Assembly (NCBI GenBank): GCA_014529385.2
Contig: CM043944.1
Span: 68,318,895 to 68,382,894, forward strand
DNA: 64,000 bases
Origin: Adiantum capillus-veneris
Taxonomy: Eukaryota; Streptophyta; Polypodiopsida; Polypodiales; Pteridaceae
Direction of reading: 5' to 3'
The first letter of the stretch is position 1. The number at the start of each line of letters is the position of its first letter. The notes below the pieces were generated by a model, which was given only the letters and a program-made list of their open reading frames with translations, was not told where the DNA came from and ran no database searches. Below, in pieces: positions 33,781 to 44,295 of this stretch. Made by a program: the position numbers and the translations under genes.

Positions 33781-35305
33781 TGACGGGAGCAAAGCGAACC
33801 CCGAACCCCGACAGCCTCTAAAACACCAGGGACCGAATGGCGCGCCTCGAGCCTGTCATGGTAAAGCTAACAGGGGGCACCACCTAGCTTCAGCGGCTAG
33901 GACGCAAACAACACACCACCATAACAAAGTTTTCATCCAAGAGAGATGGATGCTTGGGAGTAATGATGAATAGGAAAGGGAATGAGATCAAGTGAGAGAG
34001 AGAGAGAGTGAGGGAGGAGGTATAGCGGCTTAGTACTTAGGCACCACAAAAGGATGGCGAATCCGCATACCCTTCACACATACACAAGCTCACTCCAAAA
34101 CACAAGACTAGGTGGCGATTCCGCACACCTCACATGGGCAAAACATTGCAAGAAAACATACTCACAAAACCTCAAGCTTTATTTAGAGAATAAGGCGATG
34201 AAATGGGGAGCATAGGGTAGGGCAATGAGAAGGGAGAGAGTGGTAGAGCACATGGCGGATAGGTGGGAGTTGATGGCGAAGACTCGCACGAGGATTATGG
34301 ACATCATCCTTCATTTAGTTTCCCTTCATCTTCCATAGCCAAGGGTGTAGAGGTCATGCTCAAGACAAGCATGGTGATTGCGGTGATGGTGATGGTGTGG
34401 GTGTGTGTTTGTGTGCTCTAGGCACACACAGTGCATAGTGTGTTCTTTAGTGATGTTGTGTGTTTTTGTGTGATGGTGACCCCTCTTTATATAGAGGAGG
34501 AGGGGGGGAGAAATTCTAGAATTTAGAAATGAAGAAATCATTATCTACATAGGCCATGTGATTGTGGGCTCCACTTGTCCGGCTATGTGTATATGTGCCA
34601 GAACAGCAGTCTCATGAGAGAGAGACTAAGAGAGAGAGATTGGTTGATGAAAAAAAAGTGAGAGGTTACATGGAGAATAAAGTAATTACAAGAGGGGAGA
34701 GAGGGGAGTGTGCTCAGAGGTGAATCTGTGTGTAGATGTGTGTGAACACAAGAAAAATCAGGTAACCACCGGGTGGGGATGGGTCTGTGGGAACCTTTTT
34801 CAGTGAAACTGAGTGTGTGTGAGTGTGGGGGAGGTTATTTATCTACAAGACAAGAGACACGGCGCCCTTTAGAGAGAGAGGGGGGTATTTGGGTCATGGG
34901 ATATGATAGGAGAGAGAAAGAGGGGGTGGGGTATACTATTTTGGAAGATAGGGTAAGTTGCATGTGAGTTAGGGTGCATTATTGGTGAGAGGTGGGGTAG
35001 GTTGAGGGGAGAGAGAAAGGAGAAAGGACAAAGGGAAGAGAGAGGGGTTGACCTTTTGAGTGGAGGAGAGGAAAAGGGACACCCGGCGGGGCAACAGTGA
35101 AGAAAAAGGAGGCAAGGTGGGGATGGGCTACCCCGCAGGCATGAGGTGGCATATTTTAACTTTCTTATATATTTACATAATCATAGTTTATTTTTTCTTA
35201 CTTTTTCCAATGCCTTTTATCACTCCCTCCATAAGAGGGGGTTTTCATGGGGTGGGGACGAGAGAAGAGGGGTATGGGAGCTTGGCTTGTGAAAAGCCCC
35301 CATCA
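33781..35305 (-). repeat. 5' LTR of A2, 1525 bp
   Basis: Termini as in the other two copies. It is about 20 bp shorter near 34980 because one of two GCATTATTGGTGAG repeats and the bases between have been lost. The minus-strand TATA-like box lies at about 34482-34496. Confidence 0.94.
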
Positions 35306-35309
35306 ACAG

Positions 35310-37577
35310 CTTCTTTGTCCATTACAACAAGTGGCAAAGCATGATCCATTGCAGTGGGATGACAAGTGTGAAGAAGTGTTTCAAGAGGTGAAAGAGGTGT
35401 TAGGGGGGTTGTCAGCCATGCAGGCTCCTGATTGGGAGAAAGTTTTTTATGTAAATCCATCAGTAGGAGATGATACCGTTGGAGCCATGTTATTGCAAAA
35501 GGGGAAGGGCAGCCATTATATGAGGCCAGTGTATTGTGCAAGCCGAGTGAAGTTGGTAGCGGAGAGAAAGTTATCGGAAGTAGAGCTAGTGATGGCCAGT
35601 GTAATATTTGCTTGTCGACGATCTCGTCATTACTTGCTACCACGGACTTTTGTTTTCTTGACGAGTTATGCCTTTTTACCACAGTTAATTAATGGTACTA
35701 ACATGTCAAATGTGGTGAAGAAATGGGTAATTGAGCTGCAAGTGTTTGAGTTCTCTTTTCTACTAGAAGATAGTACAAGGGCTACCCTAGCTGATTTGTT
35801 GACCTACAAGGAGAATCCCCTTATTGTTAAGGAAGAGGTGGTGAGAAAGGTAGTTGAAGAAGTGCCACAGATCAGCAATGCACATGTGTTGTTCTTTGAT
35901 GGTTCATACAGAAAGAGCCACTATGCAGCTTCAGGGGTTATAGCACTTTATGATCCAGAGGGGAAGCTAGTATGCAAGAGAGGGTTCAAATTGGATGCTC
36001 ATAGCAACAATGAGGCTGAATATGCTACTTTGGAAGCTGGATTACACATTTGTTTGAAGCATGGGATTAGAAGGTTGAGCATAAAAGGTGATGCCTTGTT
36101 AGTTGTGAAGCAAGTGTTGGGTGTGTGGAAGAGCAAGAACACCACATTGAAGGAAATGTGCTTCAGAATTAAAGGCCTGTTAAAAAAGTTCGAAGCATGG
36201 AGCATCAGACACATTGAACGTGCTCTAAATGGAGAGGCACATGAAGCAGCTCAAGGCATGATTGGGGAGCTATTTGTGTTGAGGACCACTTTACCTCTTT
36301 ATCATGGCTGGGAAAGTTTGGATCAAGAAGAGGAGTTTTTGCTAACAGGAATCATTCCAAAGGAGATTCAGAAGTCTAAGAAGTATGGCTTTGTGCGTAG
36401 AGCATACAGGTACAAATTGATTGGTGATGTCTTATACATGAAAGGGGCTGATCTCGTGTTGATACGTGTACCTTGGCGGGAGGAGCTTTACAGAGTGTTG
36501 GAAGAGAATCATGAAGGCGCATGTGGTGGCCATTTAACTCTAAAGATCACCTTGCATAAGATTTTGCAAGAGGGGTATGTATGGCCTAGTTTGCACAAGG
36601 ATGTTCACCATTGGTGTAGGTCTTGCAATAGGTGTCAAGCATTTGGGAAGAGAGTGTTGAAGCCAGAGCTACGAAAAACCATTATGGCGTTTGATGTGTT
36701 TGAAAAGTGGGGGATTGATGCAATAGGCCCGTTACCTATCACAAGTAGGGGCTAAAGCTATATTTTGACGGCAGTGGACTATCTTTCTAGATGAGCAGAG
36801 GCTATAGCAGTAAAACAGATCACTGCAAAGGATGTGGCAAAATCTGTGTATGATGAAATATGTTGCAAGTTTGGGGTGCCACTGGAGCTACTTTCAGATA
36901 AGGGGCCTGGCTTTAGAGCTAAACTGATAGATTTTTTATGTGCAAAGATGAAGATTAGGCACCAGCATACCACTCCTTATTACCCACAGTGTAATGGCTT
37001 AAATGAAAGATTCAATGGTGAGTTGGTAGAGATTCTTTCGAAAGTGACAGAGTACCAAGGAAAGAATTGGGATTTGGAATTGCCTAGTGCATTATGGGCT
37101 TACCGTACTTCGGTGAAGACAGGTACAGGGTTTACTCCATTTCATTTGGTGTATGGAGAGGAAGCACTATTGCCTGTGGAGGTAGAGTTTCCTACGGTCA
37201 AGATGTTAGAGAAGTTGCTTGGGCCGCCTAGTGATGCATTCGAAGAGAGGCTCTTACAGCTACAAGAGGTTCAACTGGATAGGATGAGTGCGTTGCAACA
37301 TTATGGGCAGATGCAAGATAGGGCTTTAGCAAAGATAAATGAAAAGGTCAAAAGTAAGGGTATCAAGAAGCATGACTTGGTTTTGCGCTACAACAGTAAG
37401 CTGGACAACACCTTCCAAAAGAAGTTTCAAATTAAGTGGGAAGGCCCTTTCAAGGTAGTGGAGTGTTTCCCGAATGGCACATATCAGTTGGCTAACCTGG
37501 ATGGGTTTCTACATAAGTCAAGGGTAAATGGATTGCGTCTTAAACTGTATCATGCCAGGTTGATGATGGTCGAGTAG
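35310..37577 (+). pseudogene. RNase H and integrase part of B polyprotein
   Basis: The frame picks up directly from 26135 once A2 is set aside. RNase H (VFYVNPSVGDDTVGAMLLQK, about 35430-35500) is followed by a second RNase H-like domain (LFFDGSYRKSHYAASGV, DAHSNNEAEYATLEAG, IKGDALLVVKQV, about 35890-36260), an HHCC-like finger (HHWCRSCNRCQAFGK, about 36607), integrase core (KWGIDAIGPL; SDKGPGFRAK near 36894; LWAYRTSVKTGTGFTPFHLV) and a C-terminal module (IKWEGPFKVVECFPNGTYQL). Stops are TAA 36753 and TGA 36792; the natural stop is TAG 37575. The loss of the tryptophan codon at 36792 again fits a G-to-A change. Confidence 0.92.
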
Positions 37578-37683
37578 GATGAGCTGTATGTGGATCAAGG
37601 AGTGTTGGTGAGGGATGAGGAGACCTGTGATGCGGCGAGTCTCATATCTCTTTTTGCTGCTGCTGATCATGAATGATCTAGCA

Positions 37684-37704
37684 GGCTAGGGGGTGGGAAA
37701 ATTA
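37684..37704 (+). promoter_or_regulatory. Polypurine tract of B
   Basis: AGGCTAGGGGGTGGGAAAAT lies just before the 3' LTR start TGTCAGGAG (37705). Confidence 0.7.
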
Positions 37705-38833
37705 TGTCAGGAGTTTTTTGGAGCAAGGGATTGCGCATATGTACATACCCATGCATGGTGCATCGAATTAAGGATTGCCCATTTTCTAGAGCCAGGTGGT
37801 TATGTGGGGCCCACATGTGTACAGGTAGGACTGCATGTACATAGTGCAACGATTTTCACTATTATCAATACTAGTGTGTTTTTTCTACAATAAGGAGGAT
37901 TTGGTAGCGCGTAAAACTTCTCGAGGAAGCTATCCGCGGGCCGACGACATGAGGTCAGCAGGTGCGTAAGATGGCATCTAGTGGCGTCAGGAGGGCGAAC
38001 GGGGTCAATATTTGCATGTGGATGAATACGGACACAAAGTGGTGTTTTCTTGTGAGAGTTATGCAGAAAGGTCATCATTAGGACCAATTTTTGGGGCCAC
38101 TTCACGTGGTTGTGAGATGCATTATTGGAAAAAAGCTGAATGCCAGGTGTGCGAATGATGCAAAAAGGTGACAACTATGCACTGCGAGGTCAGTTTTTGG
38201 CCTGTTCGGGGTCCGTTTGAGGTCATCTAAAAGGCCAAGGGTGCCCAAGTAATAAAGCTAAGTGTGGGAACTGAAAAAACTGAGAGAAGACCAGAAAAAA
38301 CGTGGAGAAGAGAGGAGGAACAACCGCAGGTGTGTTTTTTGCTCATTTTGGAGTCTATTTTGGCCGTAAACTGCTCATTCGAGGTCGGATTCGAGCACTT
38401 TGACATTGTAGACTGCGGTTTTGGGCCGTTCTGGACACGATGGCGTTGTCCATTTTTCCAAATTCCTCACCCTTTTTCTGCTGTTTTTCTGTGTAAGTTT
38501 CTCCTATGAGCGAAGTTTCTGCTCTAGGATTGTATCTGGCTTATTTTACCCATATTGTGTGAGCTATTTGCCCCATTGGTGTTGGCCCAAGCTCAATTGT
38601 ATCTAAACATCAGAAATTCTCCTCTTTTGAGCTGAGTTTTTTTGTGTGTGTGTGTGTCTGTGTGGAGTGGGCAAGTGGATAGTCTCTCTCCTCTCACTCT
38701 AGAGGTGTGTTCCCTGTCTCGGCAAGGTGTGTTGTCTAAGCCGAGTGGTGCCCCATAGTGTGTGTGTGTATCTTCCCAAGAGTGTGTGTCGGATCGTTAT
38801 AAAGGCGTTGTGTGTGTTTTCATCCCGCTCACA
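37705..38833 (+). repeat. 3' LTR of B, 1129 bp
   Basis: Partner of 20951-22072, with matching ends. The right flank reads ACGT, repeated at the left end of B. If the last A of the LTR is counted, the match extends to AACGT on both sides. Confidence 0.92.
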
Positions 38834-39110
38834 ACGTGAGTTCAATAGAAGAGAATTTAAATCTCTTGAAAATTACAAATATATATATATATACATAAGG
38901 ATACTAGTTTTTTACTTTTGAAGAAAAACTTACAGACTTTAAAAGAAAAGGGTACATTATATTCCTAAAAAAAATCACAGATATGGGGTTTTTCTAACAT
39001 GCCTTGAACGCATGTGATATGGTAGTTTTTTATTTTTGAAAAAAACTTACAGATTTTAAAAGAAAAGAGTACATTATATTCCTTGAAAAAAAAACAGATA
39101 TGGGGTTTTT
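38834..39110. repeat. Tandem duplication of about 117 bp
   Basis: Two copies of a segment with ACTTACAGA[C/T]TTTAAAAGAAAAG, ATATGGGGTTTTTCTAACATG and GAACGCATGTGATATGGTAG start near 38911 and 39028; the second runs to about 39146. An (AT)n tract precedes at 38880-38894. One frame is open across the B insertion site (left flank through 38834 on), which would fit the host being element E, but I do not recognise its domain. Confidence 0.75.
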
Positions 39111-39395
39111 CTAACATGTTTTGAACGCATGTGATATGGTAGTTTTACACATAGTGAACCCTTCGAGCCTGTCGACAATAGAGAGGACGCCACTGCACCC
39201 ATCAACACATTCTACATAGAACACAAGCTTCTTTCCAAGTGCTATCTTTCTTTTGCTTGTAGCATCTAGGTGATGCTCTTGGATAGCCCACCATTTGGCT
39301 TCTTTGCCTTTCCTAACTTCCTCCCAAAAGATAGAGCTCTTCTTTTGGTCCTTAAGGCTTTTCACGTTCCATGATTGTAGAGAAAATTGTTCCAT
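39111..39395 (-). pseudogene. LINE endonuclease N-terminus, fragment
   Basis: On the minus strand the reading SLQSWNVKSLKDQKKSSIFW then WWAIQEHHLDATSKRKIALG has the W-N and Q-E-H-H-L spacing of the exonuclease-endonuclease-phosphatase domain at the start of plant LINE ORF2. It is cut off after about 80 residues, inside the domain. No RT follows on the left because element B's flank intervenes. The assignment rests on these two motifs only. Confidence 0.5.
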
Positions 39396-41820
39396 TACTC
39401 AGATAAAGGTACGAACTCGTCCACCTCAAGGAGCTCTTCTTCCAAACCTTCTTACTAGTTGTCCTCTTCTGTCGAACCATTCCCAAATCCCTTCATTACC
39501 ATGAGGTTTTTCGGGTTGGCTTCCCACAAAACCTCAAAGATATTATCATGAAGGAAGGGGGTTTTGAGAATATGCAGCACGACTTCTCTCATGCACCGAG
39601 CTGCACGTTCTTGGTATTTGAAATGCTTTCATGAGATGTTGGAGATTTGATGCCATCCTTCCTCATTCTTTCTATGCATGGGTGACATAATAATCTTTAT
39701 CACCATTGGGGATGTGGTTTTAGTTGGGCATTGCTATGATGGGAATTCATGGGCTTGCTAGAATTCTATAGGGTTTCTTTTAATACCTTATGATTCTCAT
39801 CCTCTCAATCCTTTTCATTATTACTGTGAGGAGGAGCCATAGTTTTGGTATCCATTTGGGACGCTAGAGGCATACTTTTCACCAACTACTAGATCTATGG
39901 CCATGATCGAGGCAGCTCGAAACGATCTAGAAAAGTCTCCAAATTATTTGCACTTGAAGAAATCACCAAAGAAGGTCATAGAGTCCATAGGAATGACCTT
40001 CAAAGCAGTCCCTACATTTACTTCCAAATTCTTGGAATGGGGCTTTCTAAGATCCCATCAAATATACACCTTATTTGCTACATTTTCTACTGCTCTACGT
40101 AAGGGTACAAACAATAGTGTACCTATTGTTGTTTCCAAGCCTTTCAAGCTACTTCCTAGACACACCATGAGGTTCACAAATTCCACCCACACCAGACACA
40201 TATCCTAAAATGCATTAGAGTATTCAAATGAAGGATCCCAAAGGAGCACACACACCAGCAAGGAATAGATGGAGTTTGGCAACTAATTTAGCCATGGATG
40301 GTTTACCACTGAATTGCACTAAGAAGAAGCCTCTTGTGAGGTATTGGATGTTAGCCACTGAATCACTTTTCCCCTAGACGTTGGAGATATAGATCTAGCT
40401 AGTTATCTCCGTCTTAGGAGGCACCCTACCCATGAATCCGATTACCAGTGCGCCAAGTTGGCAAGCTCCGCCACTTGACTCTTAATAAGAGTGGGTGGAA
40501 CAAAAACTATGAGTACATCCTCTACTTCCACTCAATGGGGGAGAAATCTCTTTAAGGCTAGATAGGCTATGTCCCCATTGGCAACATACTTAGTCCTCGT
40601 CAGTGCCTCTATATCTTCATGTGATCTTTTGTTCAATGACAGTGGGCTGAGAATTTCCGCCAATTTCTTTGCTTTTTGGCCTCTAAGCTCGTCTTTGTTC
40701 ATATTGACAAGGCACTTATACTGGCACCCTTCGTTGATCTTTCCACCCTGTTGTGCCTTGTCGGCTTTGGCCTCCGAGCTTTCTTCACCTTGGTTGAGCG
40801 GGGAACCCTTAGCTAGCTGGACATGTGCCACCCACAACCACCTCCACATAAAAATATTTGGGTAGGACCTTTATGGACGACAGATCATCTCAATGGGGAG
40901 ACCAGGCCCAACGAGAACAAGCACAAGGTTGTGCTTCGAGGCGCTTGCCATTGTGTCAAGCAACCCCTCCCAGTTCCCCAGTCATCTTCCATGGGCCAAA
41001 ATTGGTTTACCAAAAGAAGATTCAACACGTAGCCGACACGGTGTCAAACTCAGGAGTCGGCCGATGAGCGACAATGCCTCTACCACTACGTTGCACGCTT
41101 GCTTGGGCATGCATGATGCGAGTAGGATGCGTGAGTGATTGTGCCAGTCACCACCACCTACACAGGTGCAAGCACCACGATACTTAACCATTGCCCTCCC
41201 CCACCCCACCCACATGGGTAAGGTAAGCTCAAAGAAAATCACATTGCGAAGAAGTACTTCAAACTGTGAAAGTCGATCACGATCCGTGGGCAAGATACTT
41301 TATAAGGCAGCATCAACTCAGCATAAAGCTCTGCACCGTAATTCAACAGGGTTCTTAGCCCTTGAGCCTATTCTGAAACAAATCCAATTTGCAATGAAAG
41401 GCGTATGCATACAAACGAAGGTACTCGAAGTGATAACTCCCCCACCCACATATCAGGCACACTCGCTGCACTTCAGTCCACATTCTTATTCTTTTTGAAC
41501 ACTCTCTCACGCTCAAAAGGACTATGCCGTCGATAGGTTTTGAGCAAGGCTCTACACTCCTCAAGAGAAAATATCCCATTGACTGCACAACCTTTCAAAG
41601 AGTGAACTTTCTAGGTAGAAATTCTCCATTCCAAAAAGTTTCTTCTTCGTTTGAGTAGTCTCGACTCCCACCCTTTTTTCTTTTTGTCTTTCTAAAAGAA
41701 ACCTTAGTGTTGTGTTGGATTAGGGAGACTTTCATAGTTTTCGGTGTCATGATGGAGACTTACCTTTCATTTCAAATCATGACATCTCTTTACTTTTCTT
41801 GCATTCTATTGTTTTATAAT
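39396..41820. other. Unassigned; possible LINE ORF1 remains
   Basis: If the endonuclease fragment is real, LINE ORF1 should lie here on the minus strand. Candidate frames exist (for example 40532-40849) but show no knuckle or RNA-binding motif I can trust. A minus-strand reading near 41500-41590 (NGIFSLEECRALLKTYRRHS) is protein-like and unassigned. Confidence 0.4.
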
Positions 41821-42041
41821 GCTAAAGTGAAGTAGCTTTTGATTAACTCTTTCTGTTCGACCATCCGTTTCTAGATGATCAGCCATACTTAGCTTAAGTT
41901 TTAGTTTCCAACTTTTGGAACATAGCTCTCAAAAAATGATTATCAAACTTTTGATCTCTGTCACTAATGATACTAGTTGAAAGACCATAGAGTTTATATA
42001 TATGTTCTACAAATAGACGTGCTACTTTCAATGTCTTAACC
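41820..42041 (-). pseudogene. gypsy integrase core fragment
   Basis: On the minus strand VARLFVEHIYKLYGLSTSII then SDRDQKF, and after a frame change LETDGRTERVNQKL. These are the central D and the E-region (DGxTERVNQ) of a gypsy integrase core. It is cut at 42042 by the LTR-like segment. Neither the rest of pol nor an LTR of its own was found. Confidence 0.65.
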
Positions 42042-42197
42042 TGTGAGGACACTCGCAAGGCCAGACTAGATAAGGACAAGGCCAGGCTAGGCGGTGTGGA
42101 ACAGGGAGTCCAACTAGGGAAAAGGGCGAGGGGCTTGCCTATATAATGGGTGGTTGGGTGGTGGACTCTCAGACCCTAGTTCCCCTTGTCTTTCACA
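42042..42197 (+). repeat. Short LTR followed by PBS
   Basis: The segment starts TGTGAGGAC and ends TTTCACA (TG...CA with 5-bp inverted ends TGTGA/TCACA). It holds a TATA-like CCTATATAATGG (about 42138-42149) and is followed directly by GGTATCAGAGC (42198-42208), the complement of the initiator-methionine tRNA 3' end used by many plant LTR elements. At 156 bp it is copia- or TRIM-sized. No matching 3' LTR was found downstream. Confidence 0.5.
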
Positions 42198-42270
42198 GGT
42201 ATCAGAGCAAGGTGGAGAGGAGGAAGGAGGGTGGAGCCATAGCGGGGAGAAGATGGATTTCTCAAGGCAT

Positions 42271-42328
<58 letters not shown>
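42271..42328. repeat. (CT)n microsatellite
   Basis: About 58 bases of CT repeats in the sequence after the short LTR. Confidence 0.95.
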
Positions 42329-42331
<3 letters not shown>

Positions 42332-42595
42332 TGACTTTAGTTGAGGCATGGCTGTGCACTCTCCGGGTCTTCTTCCTCTCTCTTGTTCTCTCGTTTAGAG
42401 AAGCAACACATGCACACTCATGCAAGCCATAGCATGCACGATACCTAAGCAGGAAGGCGGGGTCGACACCAAGCGTGCGCAGGACCCCTTGAAGAGATGG
42501 GAGGTGGGGTGTAGACCGGCTCCAAAGAAAGCATTGTAGAGCTTGACAGGAGCGTACAGCCAAGATGAGGATATCCTGTCACCGGGGGGGGTGCG

Positions 42596-43015
42596 TCAAA
42601 GCACTGCAAAACGACTGGCCACCTTCCCTGCTCTCGAGAGCGCTGCAGAAAATTCCATCATCATCGTTTTTTTTCTCTCTTTTTTATTTGGGGTTTTGGA
42701 GAAAGAATCTTGAAATGCAGCCCAAGATAGAGGACGAGCATCTATTGGAAATGTCATCCACCACTTATAGGCCTTGCCTTTCAGAGATAGACTTGTTCCA
42801 CCAGCCGTCTTTATATCCGGGGTGTTTCTCAATCTATAAATATCACTCCACTTATGTAAGAACATATTGACCCTTCTTGCCATCAAGCTCTTCATAGTGG
42901 AACTCAGAAATGGTGATATTCTTAAGTAATGCATTGCTACCTTTTGTATCTTCTGCAGCACTTGTCTCTTAGACTCCTTCAGTTGTGCAAGCTTGGTTCC
43001 CTTGAACCATGCCAC
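42596..43015 (-). pseudogene. gypsy gag fragment, family F
   Basis: On the minus strand MFLHKWSDIYRLRNTPDIKT and SLKGKAYKWWMTFPIDARPL follow the pattern of plant gypsy gag (HKW.D...R, then KAYKWWM). The same family appears at 46000-46850. It is interrupted by a 3' frame decay near 42650. No protease or RT follows on its 3' side. Confidence 0.6.
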
Positions 43016-43627
43016 TTGTGGCTCCTTGAGCCATCTGTGAATTCATAAATTTCACAAGTAACTCCGTAAGATTGGTAACATTTGCATTGAGTGTATAGAG
43101 ATTGATTTCAAGTACACTTTGGTGATGTTACAAATTCTTGAAAGCAGCCATACCTACAAGCCCATGATCTCCTAGATCATCATCGTCATGCATATTAGTG
43201 TCAGCAGCACCTATGGTGCCCTGATTTTGATCTACGTGCTCAAAATAAAAAGTGTGTGTAGGTGGGATATCCCACACACTAATGTAAAGAGAGAAAAACG
43301 TCAACTTGTACCTTGTGAAATTGAAGTCTTCGTGTTTTGTATGCTCAGTAATTTGTGTTGCATGAGAACCTCGCCTTGCGGGAATTGTAGCACTTGACGT
43401 GTCGTTCTTCATATAAAAACACCTTTTTTGAATCTTCACAAAAACTCATCGTTTTTGTGAAGGGTTTTGTTCACTTTAAAGCTAGCTCCTTGAGGAAAAA
43501 AAAAAATTTGGAAGAAAAAACTTGCCTTTCTCCAAGAAGTAAAAAGGAAGGATAAAACTACTTCCTTGAAGTTTGAAGCTTTCCCTTTCCTTCTATCTTT
43601 CCTTTCAACACAAGTATGCTATCTTTC

Positions 43628-43735
43628 CTTGTTGTGTACTTGTTATACACAACAAGGGTCAATAACTTGATGGTAAAGTGTTGGCCTCTTACTCTCATGG
43701 GGTGGGTTCAACCCTCCTTCATGCAAGAATTAAGC
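43628..43735 (+). ncRNA. tRNA-like SINE head with hairpin leader
   Basis: TTGATGGTAAAGTGTTGG (43667-43684) fits an A box and GGGTTCAACCC (about 43704-43713) a B box, the internal RNA polymerase III promoter of tRNA genes and tRNA-derived SINEs. The acceptor stem does not pair, so it is not a functional tRNA. Just upstream an 11-bp perfect inverted repeat (CTTGTTGTGTA / TACACAACAAG, 43628-43656) can form a hairpin. The 3' end of a SINE body was not delimited. Confidence 0.45.
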
Positions 43736-44150
43736 GGGCCTTCCTACGTGCGCAATCAACACTGACAACGAAAGCCTTTGGAGCCCCGGTGCCATTGAGT
43801 TGCCGGTCAAGTTGGCCTTGGTCATGCGCTCTGGAGGGTGGCCGCGCTGAGCGGTTGCGGCTGCCTATCAACATGGTAACTCTATACCTGCCTTATTTTT
43901 GTTGACAGCGGAGACGTCGCTGTCTGCAAAACATGGGAGAGAAGCACGCACCACATGCACATGTAACCTACTTTTTCCGTCCTCCCAAAACTAGCTCCAA
44001 TACCAGTGAAAGGGCGGTGGTAATGCGTGTACTAGTCTCCACCCAATTGTGCTATCTTATAGACTCCCCTTTCCGTACACACTATCCCATCGTGCCGGTG
44101 GCCTTGCACGTAGAACCCATGTCCTTACATTGGCCTAGTTTATAAAGTAG
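43736..44150. other. Unassigned, GC-richer than surroundings
   Basis: May be the body of the SINE whose head precedes it. No coding motif seen. Confidence 0.4.
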
Positions 44151-44295
44151 TTTTCATATAGACTTTGCACCTTCAACTAGATCAATAGCATGATCTACTT
44201 CACCTCTTTCAGGAGGTAAACCTTTTGGAAAATCAATAGGAAAAACATCTTTAAGTTCAGATAGCAAGACATTCAATTTTTGTAATCACTACGAG
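44150..44295 (-). pseudogene. gypsy RT N-terminal fragment
   Basis: On the minus strand LNVLLSELKDVFPIDFPKGL then PPERGEVDHAIDLVEGA is the entry segment of gypsy reverse transcriptase (DVFP..LP.GLPP.R..DH.I.L..GA). Minus-strand sequence upstream to about 44450 may be the preceding protease-RT linker but is eroded. Nothing of the RT palm remains. Confidence 0.7.

Larger units (their letters stand above)
26136..35305 (-). mobile_element. Ty3/gypsy element A2, complete, 9170 bp
   Basis: Minus-strand element with 5' LTR 35305-33781, PBS, leader ORFs, gag, protease, RT, RNase H, second RNase H-like domain, integrase, PPT and 3' LTR 27692-26136. Left flank ends GCAG, right flank starts ACAG: a 4-bp target duplication with one mismatch. 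Removing element and one duplicate rejoins B in frame. It is the second copy of the family of A1. Several stops and deletions inactivate it. Confidence 0.94.
20951..38833 (+). mobile_element. Ty3/gypsy element B, complete, split by A2
   Basis: It has 5' LTR 20951-22072, a PBS, a leader with a small ORF, a gag-pol frame, a PPT and 3' LTR 37705-38833. The flanks read ACGT at 20947-20950 and 38834-38837. Element A2 plus a 4-bp duplication occupies 26136-35309; without it B would be about 8.7 kb. The coding frame is the same on both sides of A2. Domain order and the second RNase H-like domain put it in the Tat/Ogre-like group, and it is clearly diverged from family A. Confidence 0.92.

Noticed and set aside
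43656-43730. Functional tRNA gene
   Set aside because: A and B boxes are present but the acceptor and anticodon stems do not pair.
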